Assembly (NCBI GenBank): GCA_013388545.1
Contig: JACAFB010000047.1
Location: 62,001-126,000 of the forward strand
Direction: 5' to 3'
DNA length: 64,000 bases
Source of the DNA: Ignavibacteriaceae bacterium
GTDB taxonomy: Bacteria; Bacteroidota; Ignavibacteria; Ignavibacteriales; Ignavibacteriaceae
Shown one piece after another: positions 16,549 through 25,724 of the stretch. Both the position numbers and the translations under genes were made by a program. Position 1 is the first letter of the stretch. Each line of letters starts with the position of its first letter. Under the pieces are notes generated by a model. That model was not told where the DNA came from, searched no databases, and saw only the letters and a list, made by a program, of their open reading frames with translations.

Positions 16549-17433
16549 TTATTTATTTTTATAAAAGGTAAGAATAGCTTTCCCATCTCCACCTTCATCT
16601 GAGATGACCATAGTGCGATCATTAAGAAATGTAATTCCTTCGGGTTGGGGATGAAAATCAGAATTTAGTTTTCGACAATCGAGCACATTTCCATCACGAG
16701 AAAGCTCAAGAACTGATTTACTATCGGAAGAAAGTACGAAAATAGTTTTTACTGAAGGATGTATTTCAATTCCGGAGGGAGAAAAGTTTTTTAACCCATA
16801 TTTTTTTTTAAGATCATCCAGTGAAATTAGGAACCGTGGCTGCTTGAGTAATTTTTTTTCAGTCAGGCTGAAGGAATAAATTGCTTTTCTGCCTTTAAGA
16901 TTTTTACCGGCAATTCCTTTGCAAGCTATTAACAAAGAGTAGGTTTCGCTATCATAACATAGTCCTTCGACATCGAAATCTGAAATTAATCCGGTATCAA
17001 AAATCCTATAGTCCGAATATCCATTGTTTTTCTGTTCAGTGAATTCAATAATCTTTCCTGAACTTGTAATAATGTAAAAAGCCCTTGTGGCAATTGCGAG
17101 TCCTTCAAAATCACCTCTGACAGTTTCCTTCCCTATTCTGAATTTTTTAATAATCTTACCATTTTCCTCATCCAATTCATATACAACACCTTTTTCATCA
17201 TTGTGTGCAAAGAGTCTCCCATCAACGCTTAATGCTAAACCGGATATTTCCCTAAGATCATTATCGAGAAAATATTTTTGTTGATCTGCCGAATTAAAAT
17301 TATATCTTGAAAGCCAGGATTTTTCTGTCTGCGTTGGTCCGGAAAATATAAAGGAAAAAGAAGAAGAAATTAAAAAAAATATCAACAAGCCTTTGGTTAT
17401 AAAATGTAAGTTAAGGAAATCAGGAATTTTCAT
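16549..17433 (-). CDS. SdiA-regulated-like beta-propeller protein
   Basis: About 295 residues with an N-terminal signal or anchor (about 10-32). The repeated strand pattern fits the SdiA-regulated/phytase-like propeller family: LREISGLALS, GDFEGLAIA, DVEGLCYD, SPSGIEIHP and QPEGITFL each begin a blade. Such proteins may bind or hydrolyse phosphate esters, but no catalytic residues can be assigned. The start is taken as ATG 17433; a GTG at 17448 is also in frame. Either start overlaps the upstream cyclase gene, so the two are translationally coupled. Confidence 0.7.
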   Translation of the reverse strand: MKIPDFLNLHFITKGLLIFFLISSSFSFIFSGPTQTEKSWLSRYNFNSADQQKYFLDNDLREISGLALSVDGRLFAHNDEKGVVYELDEENGKIIKKFRIGKETVRGDFEGLAIATRAFYIITSSGKIIEFTEQKNNGYSDYRIFDTGLISDFDVEGLCYDSETYSLLIACKGIAGKNLKGRKAIYSFSLTEKKLLKQPRFLISLDDLKKKYGLKNFSPSGIEIHPSVKTIFVLSSDSKSVLELSRDGNVLDCRKLNSDFHPQPEGITFLNDRTMVISDEGGDGKAILTFYKNK

Positions 17434-19366
17434 TATAAACACCAACACGTCTCATTAGATCTATAAACCTGTCATTTTCAAAAAGTTTTTTGTACTGAGG
17501 ATTTTGATGAATGAATATCAGACCACCAAGCCGTTCTTCAAAAGCTTTTTCAAGGTATTCAAACGCTTTATCATTTTCTTCCAGGGCAAAATAAAAAAGT
17601 GCAAAATCCAGATTAAGGGATGTATCCTTCTCGCTTACACTTCTGATCTTAAGCTTTCTGAGATAATCTTTTGCTTCTTTGAGTCTGCCGCTTTTTGCAT
17701 AAAGAATTCCAAGCTGAGTTACGGCTTTAAGTTCACTTCCTGCGAGGTTTTGGGCATGTTTAACTGTTGAAATGGCATCATCAATTTTTCCTAAAGCAAA
17801 CAGCGCCCAGGCTTTTATATAAAGCGCAAGCCTGAAAGTCGGATCAATTTCAAGTGCTGTATTTGCTATCCGAAGAGATTCAGAATAATTCTCATTAAAA
17901 AAATATCCTTCTGATAAAGTAACTATGATCGGCAAGTTAAAAGGATCCTGATTGTAAGCAAGCTGAATTTCTTCCAGGGCCAATTCCTTTTTTCCCTGAG
18001 ATAAATAAAAAAGATAAAAAACGTGATGAACATCGGCAGAACCGGGACTTAAACTAACAGCTTTTCGGAATTCCAGCTCTGCCTCCTTGAAATCCCATTC
18101 GTAAAAAAGTTTAACTAAGGCAAGTGAATAATGTGAAGCAGCAAGCTCGCTGTCAATTTCCATTGTTTTTAATGCATAACTTTTAGCCAATGGGTAAGCC
18201 TCTTTAGGTCTGAGAATTCCAGTTGCTCCCATAAAGACATAACAAGTTGCAAGTGCTGCATAAGGATATGCGAATTCAGGTTCAATTTCAATTGCTTCGC
18301 GGAACAGCTCGACAGCTTTTTTAACAGATTCTGGATTCCATTTATTCCAATAAAATCTGCCTCTAAGAAAAATGTTATAAACCTCCATATTTTTTGTTGG
18401 AGTTTTTATCATCGGAGCGTGACCTTCCTCAGCAGTAAGTTTTTCTCTCATTTTCTTTGCAATTGTCCTTGAGATTTCATCCTGAACTTTGAAGATATCT
18501 TCAAGGTCACGATCATAGGTTTCTGACCACTGATGGTAACCATCGTTTGTAGTAATCAATTGGGCTGTAATTCTAACCTTATTTCCCTGCTTTCTCACGC
18601 TTCCTTCAAGGACAGATTGAACGCCAAGTTGTTTCCCGATTTCCCGAATATCTTTCCTGGTGCCTTTAAATGCAAAAGATGATGTTCTTGAAGTCACAAG
18701 AAGTCCATCAACTTTAGAGAGTGCATTAAGAATTTCTTCAGTTATACCGTCGCTAAAATATTCATTTTCCGGATCAGGACTCATATTTACAAACGGCAGT
18801 ACTGCAATAGATTTCTTTTTATCGACTTTTTTTCCTCTGATTAGCGTCGGGTCAGGAATAACGATTCCATCAGCCTCAACAGCGTAAACTTTAACAGGAT
18901 CTTTAACATTTTTAAGCTCAAAACTTCCCAGGAATAATGAATGAATTGATTTTTGATTTTTTAATTCATCATTTACTTTATCTGAGATCAAGACTGAACC
19001 ACCAACAGCAAGCGATTCAATTCTTGAGGCCACATTAACTCCATCACCAAAAACACCTTCGTCGTCATAAACAACATCCCCAAGGTGAATACCTATTCTT
19101 ATCGGAATAACTGGCTTCTGCTGTAGTTCCTGTTGAATTCTAATAGCTGCATTCACCGCTTCAATAACGCTTCCAAAAATAGAGAGAGTGCCATCGCCAT
19201 AATATTGAAGGATCTGCCCCTGATGTTCGAATACAACTCTTTCAAGCACCTGTTTATGTTTATCTCGTAATGTTCGCGCCAGCTTTTCATTTTCCTGCAT
19301 CATGGCAGTATAACCGACAATATCGGTAAACATTATTCCTGCCAGCATCCGAATTTGTTTATTCAT
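17420..19366 (-). CDS. Class III nucleotidyl cyclase with TolB-like and TPR domains
   Basis: About 648 residues in three parts. The first is a class III adenylate/guanylate cyclase domain (about 5-165): FTDIVGYT and YYGDG supply the two metal Asp, and GDGVNVASRI supplies transition-state Asn/Arg. The second is a TolB N-terminal-like domain (about 185-300; AVLPFVNMS, YFSDGITEE, VLEGSVRK). The third is a C-terminal array of TPR repeats. No membrane segment is evident, so it is probably cytoplasmic. ATG 19366 is preferred over TTG 19375. The product (cAMP or cGMP) cannot be fixed from sequence. It overlaps the propeller gene downstream. Confidence 0.85.
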   Translation of the reverse strand: MNKQIRMLAGIMFTDIVGYTAMMQENEKLARTLRDKHKQVLERVVFEHQGQILQYYGDGTLSIFGSVIEAVNAAIRIQQELQQKPVIPIRIGIHLGDVVYDDEGVFGDGVNVASRIESLAVGGSVLISDKVNDELKNQKSIHSLFLGSFELKNVKDPVKVYAVEADGIVIPDPTLIRGKKVDKKKSIAVLPFVNMSPDPENEYFSDGITEEILNALSKVDGLLVTSRTSSFAFKGTRKDIREIGKQLGVQSVLEGSVRKQGNKVRITAQLITTNDGYHQWSETYDRDLEDIFKVQDEISRTIAKKMREKLTAEEGHAPMIKTPTKNMEVYNIFLRGRFYWNKWNPESVKKAVELFREAIEIEPEFAYPYAALATCYVFMGATGILRPKEAYPLAKSYALKTMEIDSELAASHYSLALVKLFYEWDFKEAELEFRKAVSLSPGSADVHHVFYLFYLSQGKKELALEEIQLAYNQDPFNLPIIVTLSEGYFFNENYSESLRIANTALEIDPTFRLALYIKAWALFALGKIDDAISTVKHAQNLAGSELKAVTQLGILYAKSGRLKEAKDYLRKLKIRSVSEKDTSLNLDFALFYFALEENDKAFEYLEKAFEERLGGLIFIHQNPQYKKLFENDRFIDLMRRVGVYNENS

Positions 19367-19570
19367 AAAAATCAAATGAAAAAATCATTATAACTTTAAA
19401 CTAAAATTAATTATGAAAATCTTAAAGAAAAGCACTGATTGATGACCGTAATTAAACGATGATCAAAGTGAGAAATCCCCCGTCAAAAATTGCTGAAAGA
19501 GAAAAAACAAAAGTTCAACAAATCTGCCGTAGGGATTTCCGGAAAAATATCAGATCACATCGCTTTAATA

Positions 19571-21820
19571 TTATTTTTTATTAGCATCAACCACCGCAAT
19601 TGCAGACATGTGAATAATATCCTCAACTGTTGCACCTCGCTGTAAAACATGAACTGGTTTACGCATACCCATAAGAATAGGTCCAATTACCGTTGCCTGA
19701 CCGATTTTTGCCATAAGCTTGTAAGCGATATTAGCAGAGCCAAGATCAGGAAATATTAGTATGTTCGGTTTGCCCTTAAAGGAACAGAATGGAAATACTT
19801 TATCAAGAATTTCAGGAACAACAGCAGTATCAGCTTGCATTTCTCCGTCAATTATAAGTTCCGGTCTCTTCTGTCGAACTAATTTCACGGCTTCTTTAAC
19901 CTTTATAGATTCCGGATAAGGTGCACTTCCAAAGTTGCTGAAAGAAAGCATTGCAATTTTAGGAATCAGATCAAATTCTTTAACAGTATCAGCAGCAGAG
20001 ATAGCGATCTCCGCAAGCTGGTCAGAGTTTGGATTAACATTAACAGTACAATCTGCAAAGAAGAATGTATCCAGCTTTGTAATTACTATATAAAGACCTG
20101 AAACAATATTAAATCCTTCACGGACACCAATACTTTGAAGTGCAGGTCGGATTGTGTTGGGATAACTTGTACTGTACCCGCTTATCAAAGCGTCAGCATC
20201 GCCCATTTCAACCATCATCGAACCGAAATAATTTGGTTTGAGAATAAGCTCCATAGAGTCCTTCATTGTAGAACCTTTTCTCTGTCTCCTTTTAAAGAAT
20301 GCTTCGGCATACAGAGAAATTTTATCACTGTCTTTCGGTTCGATTATAGTGAATTCTTCAAGATCATAGCCAAACCTAATGATTTCTGATTCAATGACAG
20401 ATTTCCTTCCAAGAAGAATTGGTTTTGCAATATTATCATTGAATACTGCGTGAGCTGCCCTTATTATATTTTCTTCCTCTCCTTCGGGATAAACAACTCT
20501 CATCGGTTTTTTCTGAGCTTTGTGAATCATCACTCTGACAATTTCTTTCGACAAGCCCAACCGCTCTTTGAGCTCTTCTTCGTATGTATCCCAATTCATT
20601 TCAGTAATTTTAGCTACACCTGTTTCAATTGCAGCCTTTGCTACTGCAGGAGCAACATACCATAGGACACGGGGATCAAATGGCTTAGGAATGATATAGT
20701 TCTTACCAAATTCAAATTCCTCTCCACCATATGCACGAATAACCATTTCAGGAACTTTTTCTTTTGCAAGCCTTGATAAAGCTTTGGTTGCAGCCATTTT
20801 CATTTCATCATTTATTGCAGTTGCTCTGACATCCAACGCACCGCGGAAAATGAACGGGAATCCCAGAACGTTATTAACCTGATTTGGAAAATCACTTCTT
20901 CCGGTTGCCATAATAATATCATCTCTGACTGAAACGGCTTCATCATACATAATTTCCGGATCGGGATTAGCCATTGCGAACACAATTGGATTATCAGCCA
21001 TTGACTTAACCATGTTTTTATTTACCACGCCACCAACAGAAAGCCCAATAAAAACATCAGCACCTTTCATAGCTTCTTCAAGTGAGTTATATCCCTTTTC
21101 CTGGGCAAATGCCTTTTTGTATTTGTTAAGATCGGTTCTGTCTTTTGTTATACATCCCTTTGTATCGAATAAATAAATATTTTCACGTTTTACACCTGCA
21201 CGAATATAATGTTCACAGCAGCTGATTGCTGATGCGCCTGCACCATTTACAATAATCCGGATTTTATCAAGCTTCTTACCGGCGATTTCACAAGCGTTGA
21301 TTAATGCAGCGCAGGAAATAATTGCTGTTCCGTGCTGGTCATCATGGAAAACAGGAATGTTCATAGTTGCTTTGAGAACCTCTTCAATCTCAAAACACTC
21401 CGGAGCTTTTATATCTTCTAAATTTATTCCTCCGAAAGTTGGTTCAAGCATCTGAGTCAATCTTATAATTTCTTTGGGATCGTGAGATGCAACTTCGATA
21501 TCAAATACATCAATGTCTGCAAATCTTTTAAATAGAACTCCTTTACCTTCCATAACAGGTTTTCCTGCTTCAGGGCCAATGTCTCCAAGTCCCAGCACGG
21601 CTGTCCCGTTTGAAAGAACTGCTACAAGATTTCCTTTTGCTGTGTATTTATAAACATCTTCAACATTTTTATGAATATAACGGCATGGCTCGGCAACTCC
21701 GGGTGTATATGCTAGTGATAAATCCCTTGAAGTAAGGCACGGCTTGGTGGGAATTACCTCTATTTTACCCTTTCGACCGGTACTATGATAGTTTAGTGCT
21801 TCTTCAACACTTAGTTTCAT
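19571..21820 (-). CDS. maeB: NADP-dependent malic enzyme with C-terminal phosphotransacetylase-like domain
   Basis: A 749-residue MaeB-type fusion. Residues 1-430 are malic enzyme: [30 protein letters not shown], metal site [12 protein letters not shown], nucleotide fold NGAGASAI. Residues about 430-749 are a phosphate acetyltransferase-like domain ([39 protein letters not shown]). It decarboxylates malate to pyruvate in the cytoplasm. The PTA-like part is usually an allosteric acetyl-CoA-sensing domain rather than an enzyme. The length is normal, and it is a single gene with GGAGCTAAAAATG at its start. Confidence 0.95.
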   Translation of the reverse strand: MKLSVEEALNYHSTGRKGKIEVIPTKPCLTSRDLSLAYTPGVAEPCRYIHKNVEDVYKYTAKGNLVAVLSNGTAVLGLGDIGPEAGKPVMEGKGVLFKRFADIDVFDIEVASHDPKEIIRLTQMLEPTFGGINLEDIKAPECFEIEEVLKATMNIPVFHDDQHGTAIISCAALINACEIAGKKLDKIRIIVNGAGASAISCCEHYIRAGVKRENIYLFDTKGCITKDRTDLNKYKKAFAQEKGYNSLEEAMKGADVFIGLSVGGVVNKNMVKSMADNPIVFAMANPDPEIMYDEAVSVRDDIIMATGRSDFPNQVNNVLGFPFIFRGALDVRATAINDEMKMAATKALSRLAKEKVPEMVIRAYGGEEFEFGKNYIIPKPFDPRVLWYVAPAVAKAAIETGVAKITEMNWDTYEEELKERLGLSKEIVRVMIHKAQKKPMRVVYPEGEEENIIRAAHAVFNDNIAKPILLGRKSVIESEIIRFGYDLEEFTIIEPKDSDKISLYAEAFFKRRQRKGSTMKDSMELILKPNYFGSMMVEMGDADALISGYSTSYPNTIRPALQSIGVREGFNIVSGLYIVITKLDTFFFADCTVNVNPNSDQLAEIAISAADTVKEFDLIPKIAMLSFSNFGSAPYPESIKVKEAVKLVRQKRPELIIDGEMQADTAVVPEILDKVFPFCSFKGKPNILIFPDLGSANIAYKLMAKIGQATVIGPILMGMRKPVHVLQRGATVEDIIHMSAIAVVDANKK

Positions 21821-21968
21821 TTTTAGCTCCTGGTAAATTATGCTTTGAAATAGAAATGTTTAAATTAACTTTTGACTGCGATTTTAAATTTGAACTGAAT
21901 AGAAAATTTGAACAGAGGATATTTATTGAGAATTCGGATTTTATTTTGTGAAACAATTTATTCTCCTA

Positions 21969-21982
21969 TTCGCCTAGGCGAA
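21969..21982. repeat. Perfect 14-bp palindrome
   Basis: TTCGCCTAGGCGAA, GC-rich in a very AT-rich gap about 150 bp upstream of maeB. It could be an operator or the core of a hairpin. Confidence 0.4.
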
Positions 21983-22082
21983 GCCGAATATCTAACTCAG
22001 AAAATCAATAATTACTATTGTAAAAATAAACAGATTTTGTGAGCGTTACTAATAAATAGGCTGGTTTCAGGGAAAAAATTTG

Positions 22083-22111
22083 TTGACAATTGGAAAATTT
22101 TCAATTATGAT
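22083..22111 (+). promoter_or_regulatory. Sigma-70-like promoter match pointing into a minus-strand gene
   Basis: TTGACA (22083-22088), a 17-bp spacer, then TATGAT (22106-22111): an exact -35 and a near-exact -10. Transcription would run rightward, antisense to the transporter gene ending at 22125. The match may be chance in AT-rich DNA. Confidence 0.35.
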
Positions 22112-22124
22112 TCTGCTGCAAGAA

Positions 22125-22883
22125 CTATTTCAATGTGGCTTCGTGCATAAGTTTTTCGGAAAGCTCCTTCCCAAGATATTTATCAATCACTGAATGCAGA
22201 AAGTATAAAATCGGTGTCAACAAAACAGCAACAAGAAATTTATAGAAATAATTAACGACCCCTATTGCCAGCACGGTTACTATATTCCAACCGGCGCCAA
22301 TATAAAAAGCAATGAAAAGCACAACAAAGCTGTCGATAAATTGTGAAACAAGTGTTGAACCTGTTGCCCTCAACCAGATTTTTGAGTTACCGGTAAACGA
22401 TTTGAAATAATGGAATACAATAACATCAACTAGCTGACCGACCAAAAATGCTACAAGTGAACCAATTATTATCCACAAGCCCTGACCGAATATCGTATTA
22501 AAAGCAACATCCATATTTAATGTTCCTGCACCGGTAGTGCGGTTAATCCAAAAATCAGCTGGAGAAAGAGTCATAGCAAAGTACACCATTAAATAAGCAT
22601 ATGTGATCAGAATTGCAGCAGTAAAGGATAGAAATCGTACACCTCTCTTACCAAAATATTCATTTATTATATCAGTCATTATAAAAACAACAGGCCAAAG
22701 TAAAACTCCGGCACTAAGATTAAATGCGAGATTTGGCACATCAAACAGAGTAAAACTAACAGGAGTTAATCCTAAAGATTTTTCAAGAGAGAATATTTTA
22801 ACACCGATGAATTCTGCAAGGATTGCATTTGCCACAAAGAATGATCCTAAAATGTAAAAAAGCCTTGTTGCTTTGTCTTTCAT
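22125..22883 (-). CDS. Queuosine precursor transporter (YhhQ/VUT family)
   Basis: A 252-residue integral membrane protein with about six TM helices. Family landmarks are ILAEFIGVKIFS near the N-terminus, then FIMTDIINEYFGKRGVRF and a second half with SLVAFLVGQLVDVIVFHYFK and STLVSQFIDSFVVLFIAFY. Members take up queuine, preQ0 or preQ1 for tRNA modification. The length is typical. AAGAGGAAAT precedes the start. No preQ1 riboswitch-like element is visible in the short leader, which has only an AAATTTATTCT-type direct repeat. Confidence 0.9.
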   Translation of the reverse strand: MKDKATRLFYILGSFFVANAILAEFIGVKIFSLEKSLGLTPVSFTLFDVPNLAFNLSAGVLLWPVVFIMTDIINEYFGKRGVRFLSFTAAILITYAYLMVYFAMTLSPADFWINRTTGAGTLNMDVAFNTIFGQGLWIIIGSLVAFLVGQLVDVIVFHYFKSFTGNSKIWLRATGSTLVSQFIDSFVVLFIAFYIGAGWNIVTVLAIGVVNYFYKFLVAVLLTPILYFLHSVIDKYLGKELSEKLMHEATLK

Positions 22884-22928
22884 ATTTCCTCTTAAACTTT
22901 ATACTAAATTTATTCTAAATTTATTTGC

Positions 22929-22960
22929 AAAAAAAATAGCTCCGGCATTCACCGGAGCTA
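22929..22960 (-). terminator. Rho-independent terminator of the DUF6600-like gene
   Basis: On the minus strand: TAGCTCCGG, a 6-nt loop, CCGGAGCTA, then a run of eight T. Both arms are 9 bp with no mismatch. It lies about 43 bp past the stop codon at 23004. Confidence 0.9.
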
Positions 22961-23003
22961 ACCATCATATAGGAGAGGAGTAGTATGCTAAGGAGCGGGG
23001 GTT

Positions 23004-24446
23004 TTATCTGCTTTTTTGTCTTGTTTTATTTTCGTTATTCCTGTTTGAATTAAAGTTCCGATTAGAGTTATCATTGCTCCTGTTATTATTACTTTCGTTT
23101 CTTTTCACATTTTGCTGTTTCCAGGTATCGAATTTCGGAGTTTCAGTATTTCTCTGCTGAGTAGTGTACTGCCTTGGCTGTTCATCATTACGTTTTTGAA
23201 TATTAAAACGATTCTGATCATTCTGATTATTTCTTTGAGTGTAGTTTTCTCTGTTAATTTCATTTCTTTTTTCTACTGTAACATCTCTCTTGAAAATGTT
23301 TGAATCGTTTCTTTTTTCCTGGAACTCCCGATTCCTGTTATCATTCTGATTTCTCTTTATTTCAGGAGTATTATTCTTCTGATCATTTTTGTTCTGGTTG
23401 AATTTATTATCACGTCTTTTATCAGATTCATCATTTCGCTGAACGTTCTTTTTATTTTCAAAAATATTCCTGTCATTTTCATTTCGTTTATTCTGATCTC
23501 TGTTTGTATACTGTTCCCTATCCTTCGAGTCATTACGCGTTACTTCTTTTTTCTTATCCAGATCTCTGTTCAAATTGTTGTCTCTTGAATTTTTATCAGA
23601 GAATTCACGTTTTCTATCTCCAATTTCAATCTTATCAATATTCATTGTTGTTTTACGTTCCGATTTTTCAAATTGAACGTTACGAACATTATCTCTAGTA
23701 AGTTCATCCCGGGAAGCAACAAATGTTCTAATCTGATCTCTTTCTCTGTTTGTGGTATTATCAAGCTGCCCCGGATCGTTAACGCGTATTATATCCCTTT
23801 CACGAAGTTCATTTCCGGTTCTCTGCCGGACATAATTAATGTCAACTCCGCGATTCCTGATATTTCCATTGTAATAATCGAATTCATTTCTGTACCTTGT
23901 GTTAGAGTAAACACGGTATCTGTATGTTGGACCAACATAATAGTTATACAGATAAGGATCACAGAAATGTCTGTATCTAACAAAGTTCCAATGGTAATAA
24001 GGAGTGTAGTAGTCCATCGAAAAATGAATACCGATAGAAATTGAAAATACAGCATATGGAGGAAGCGGAGCCCATCCTATATAGTCATCATCATATCTCC
24101 ATTCAACCCACGAAGGAGCATAATCATAATCAGGAATCCAGATCCATCCATAATAGTCATCGTAGTACCATCTTCCATAATGGTAAACGACATAACCAAA
24201 TGGCTCATAAGAATCCCAATACCAGCCATCGCTTGTCCAGAACCATCGACCCTGTCTGTATGGACTCCAATCAACGCGAATGATTGTAGGTCTCCAAACT
24301 ACCAGGCCATAATCAAGTTCAACCCAGCTTCCATAAGGAGATAGTGCATTATAAAACTGAACTGAAACTCCAACAGGCGGTTTTGCCTGTGTATTTGTAA
24401 TTGATAATAAAACTAATACTAAAGAACCGAATATTAACTTTTTCAT
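23004..24446 (-). CDS. Secreted DUF6600-like protein with YxxW-rich domain and N/R/Q-rich tail
   Basis: About 480 residues. GGAGGTG eight bases before ATG 24446 fixes the start and opens a clean signal peptide (KKLIFGSLVLVLLSITNTQA); an in-frame ATG-like start at 24482 lacks this. Residues about 25-180 are rich in Trp/Tyr repeats of the DUF6600 type (YGSWVEL, GRWFWTSDGWYW, GRWYYDDYYGWIW, WRYDDDYIGWAPLPP). The C-terminal half is low-complexity Asn/Arg/Asp/Gln/Lys and probably disordered and positively charged. The function is unknown; it may be a surface or periplasmic matrix protein. It stands alone between its own terminator and an upstream gap. Confidence 0.75.
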   Translation of the reverse strand: MKKLIFGSLVLVLLSITNTQAKPPVGVSVQFYNALSPYGSWVELDYGLVVWRPTIIRVDWSPYRQGRWFWTSDGWYWDSYEPFGYVVYHYGRWYYDDYYGWIWIPDYDYAPSWVEWRYDDDYIGWAPLPPYAVFSISIGIHFSMDYYTPYYHWNFVRYRHFCDPYLYNYYVGPTYRYRVYSNTRYRNEFDYYNGNIRNRGVDINYVRQRTGNELRERDIIRVNDPGQLDNTTNRERDQIRTFVASRDELTRDNVRNVQFEKSERKTTMNIDKIEIGDRKREFSDKNSRDNNLNRDLDKKKEVTRNDSKDREQYTNRDQNKRNENDRNIFENKKNVQRNDESDKRRDNKFNQNKNDQKNNTPEIKRNQNDNRNREFQEKRNDSNIFKRDVTVEKRNEINRENYTQRNNQNDQNRFNIQKRNDEQPRQYTTQQRNTETPKFDTWKQQNVKRNESNNNRSNDNSNRNFNSNRNNENKTRQKSR

Positions 24447-24587
24447 TTCACACCTCCGTTGAATGCAATAATAGTAAACCAACGGATGTGCCAGATGAAA
24501 AAAGAACCAAAAACTTAATATTTAATAGAAAAGAGAAAGCAGGCGTATTGTTTAATGAACAGTAAGAAGAATGCGACTGGACAGATA

Positions 24588-25724
24588 CTATCTCTTAAGC
24601 TGTCTTCCCTTCCAATTAAAATCGCCGAAAAGGCCCGAAACAGAAGTTATTAAAATGTAAGGAATATGGAGGAGTTGAGCCAGAAAAAACTGTTCTTTAA
24701 TATCTTCGCCTAAAAGTTCTTTTGCGCCTTTTTTAATAATTAAGTACTCAAAAATAATTTTTAGGAGAAATGACAGCGCAAAAGTCAAGAGCAGTTTACT
24801 GTAAACTGTAAAAGCTAAAATAAACTGTACAGGAAATGATAAATAAAATAAAAAAATCAGTATAAGTTTTAAGATTAGCAGCTTGTCCGAGTAAAATAAT
24901 CCTTTGCTTGCCCAACGTTTTCTTTGATTATAAAAATTCTTCAGATCAGAGTTAGCTTCAGTGTAGACTATAGCATCCCGATCATAACAGAACTTAATAT
25001 CATATTTTTTTAGTTTAAATATTTTTTGCATAAGCAGTTCATCATCGCCGGATGAAAGATTGAATTGATCCTTAAAACCATCAACTTCGTTAAATACACT
25101 TCTTCGATAAGCTAAATTTGCACCATTGCAAATGGTTGGTTTATTTATTCCGATTAAACCAGCGCCGGTTAATACTAATCCAGCAAACTCAACTCTCTGC
25201 AGTTTCTTGAACAGTGATTTGCTTTTATTAAAAACAACGGGACCGGAAACAAATCCCGTGTGTTCGGAAAAACAGGATACCATTTTGGAAATCCAATTAC
25301 TGTTGTGAACACAATCGGCATCGGTTGTAACTATAATTTCACCTGAAGAGTTATCAATTCCAAATCTTATGGATTTTTTCTTGTGAGCTTTTGGAGAAAA
25401 GTTTTCAGGCACGCTTATAACTTTGATATTATTCTTCTTAATAGATGATCTTAATACTTTTTCTGACTCATCTTCAGAATCATCATTAACATAAACCACC
25501 TCAAGTAAATCTGATTCGTAATCCTGTGCCTCAATTGACCTGAGATTTTCTAAAATATTTTCAGCTTCATTTCTAAAAGGAATAATAATTGAAACCAAAG
25601 GCCTGGATTTAAGGGATGAGAAATTACTCCGGAGTTTTGTTAAACCGGTCAGAATGCTAAGAAGAAATATTAAATAGTAAATAGATAAAGCCAGAAATAA
25701 TAAAAACAAAATTGTTTCAATCAT
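24588..25724 (-). CDS. Membrane glycosyltransferase, family 2
   Basis: A 378-residue GT2 enzyme with one N-terminal TM helix and a C-terminal cluster of TM helices (about 270-370). Catalytic features are IIIPFRNEAENI, VYVNDDSEDES, DADC (the DxD metal site), SGDDELL and QRKRW, the last typical of processive or polyprenyl-linked GT2 enzymes. The active site faces the cytoplasm. It overlaps the upstream flippase-like gene by 8 bp and forms a three-gene unit with that gene and a radical SAM gene. The acceptor is unknown. Confidence 0.85.
   Translation of the reverse strand: MIETILFLLFLALSIYYLIFLLSILTGLTKLRSNFSSLKSRPLVSIIIPFRNEAENILENLRSIEAQDYESDLLEVVYVNDDSEDESEKVLRSSIKKNNIKVISVPENFSPKAHKKKSIRFGIDNSSGEIIVTTDADCVHNSNWISKMVSCFSEHTGFVSGPVVFNKSKSLFKKLQRVEFAGLVLTGAGLIGINKPTICNGANLAYRRSVFNEVDGFKDQFNLSSGDDELLMQKIFKLKKYDIKFCYDRDAIVYTEANSDLKNFYNQRKRWASKGLFYSDKLLILKLILIFLFYLSFPVQFILAFTVYSKLLLTFALSFLLKIIFEYLIIKKGAKELLGEDIKEQFFLAQLLHIPYILITSVSGLFGDFNWKGRQLKR

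Larger units (their letters stand above)
21821..22124. other. Intergenic region (304 bp) upstream of maeB
   Basis: Lies between the maeB start and the 3' end of the queuosine-transporter gene. It should hold the maeB promoter. Visible content is a 14-bp palindrome at 21969-21982 and a plus-strand sigma-70-type promoter match at 22083-22111. No ORF is convincing. Confidence 0.6.

Noticed and set aside
19472..19539. GAAATCCC / GGGATTTC inverted repeat between maeB and the cyclase gene
   Set aside because: Arms of 8 bp are 52 bp apart with no T run; too weak to call a terminator or operator.
22961..23003. Short plus-strand ORF with GGAGAGGAG before ATG at 22985, next to the DUF6600 terminator
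   Set aside because: It runs into the 3' end of the minus-strand gene, has no recognisable composition, and a similar AGAGGAGT string after the HEAT gene lacks an ORF.
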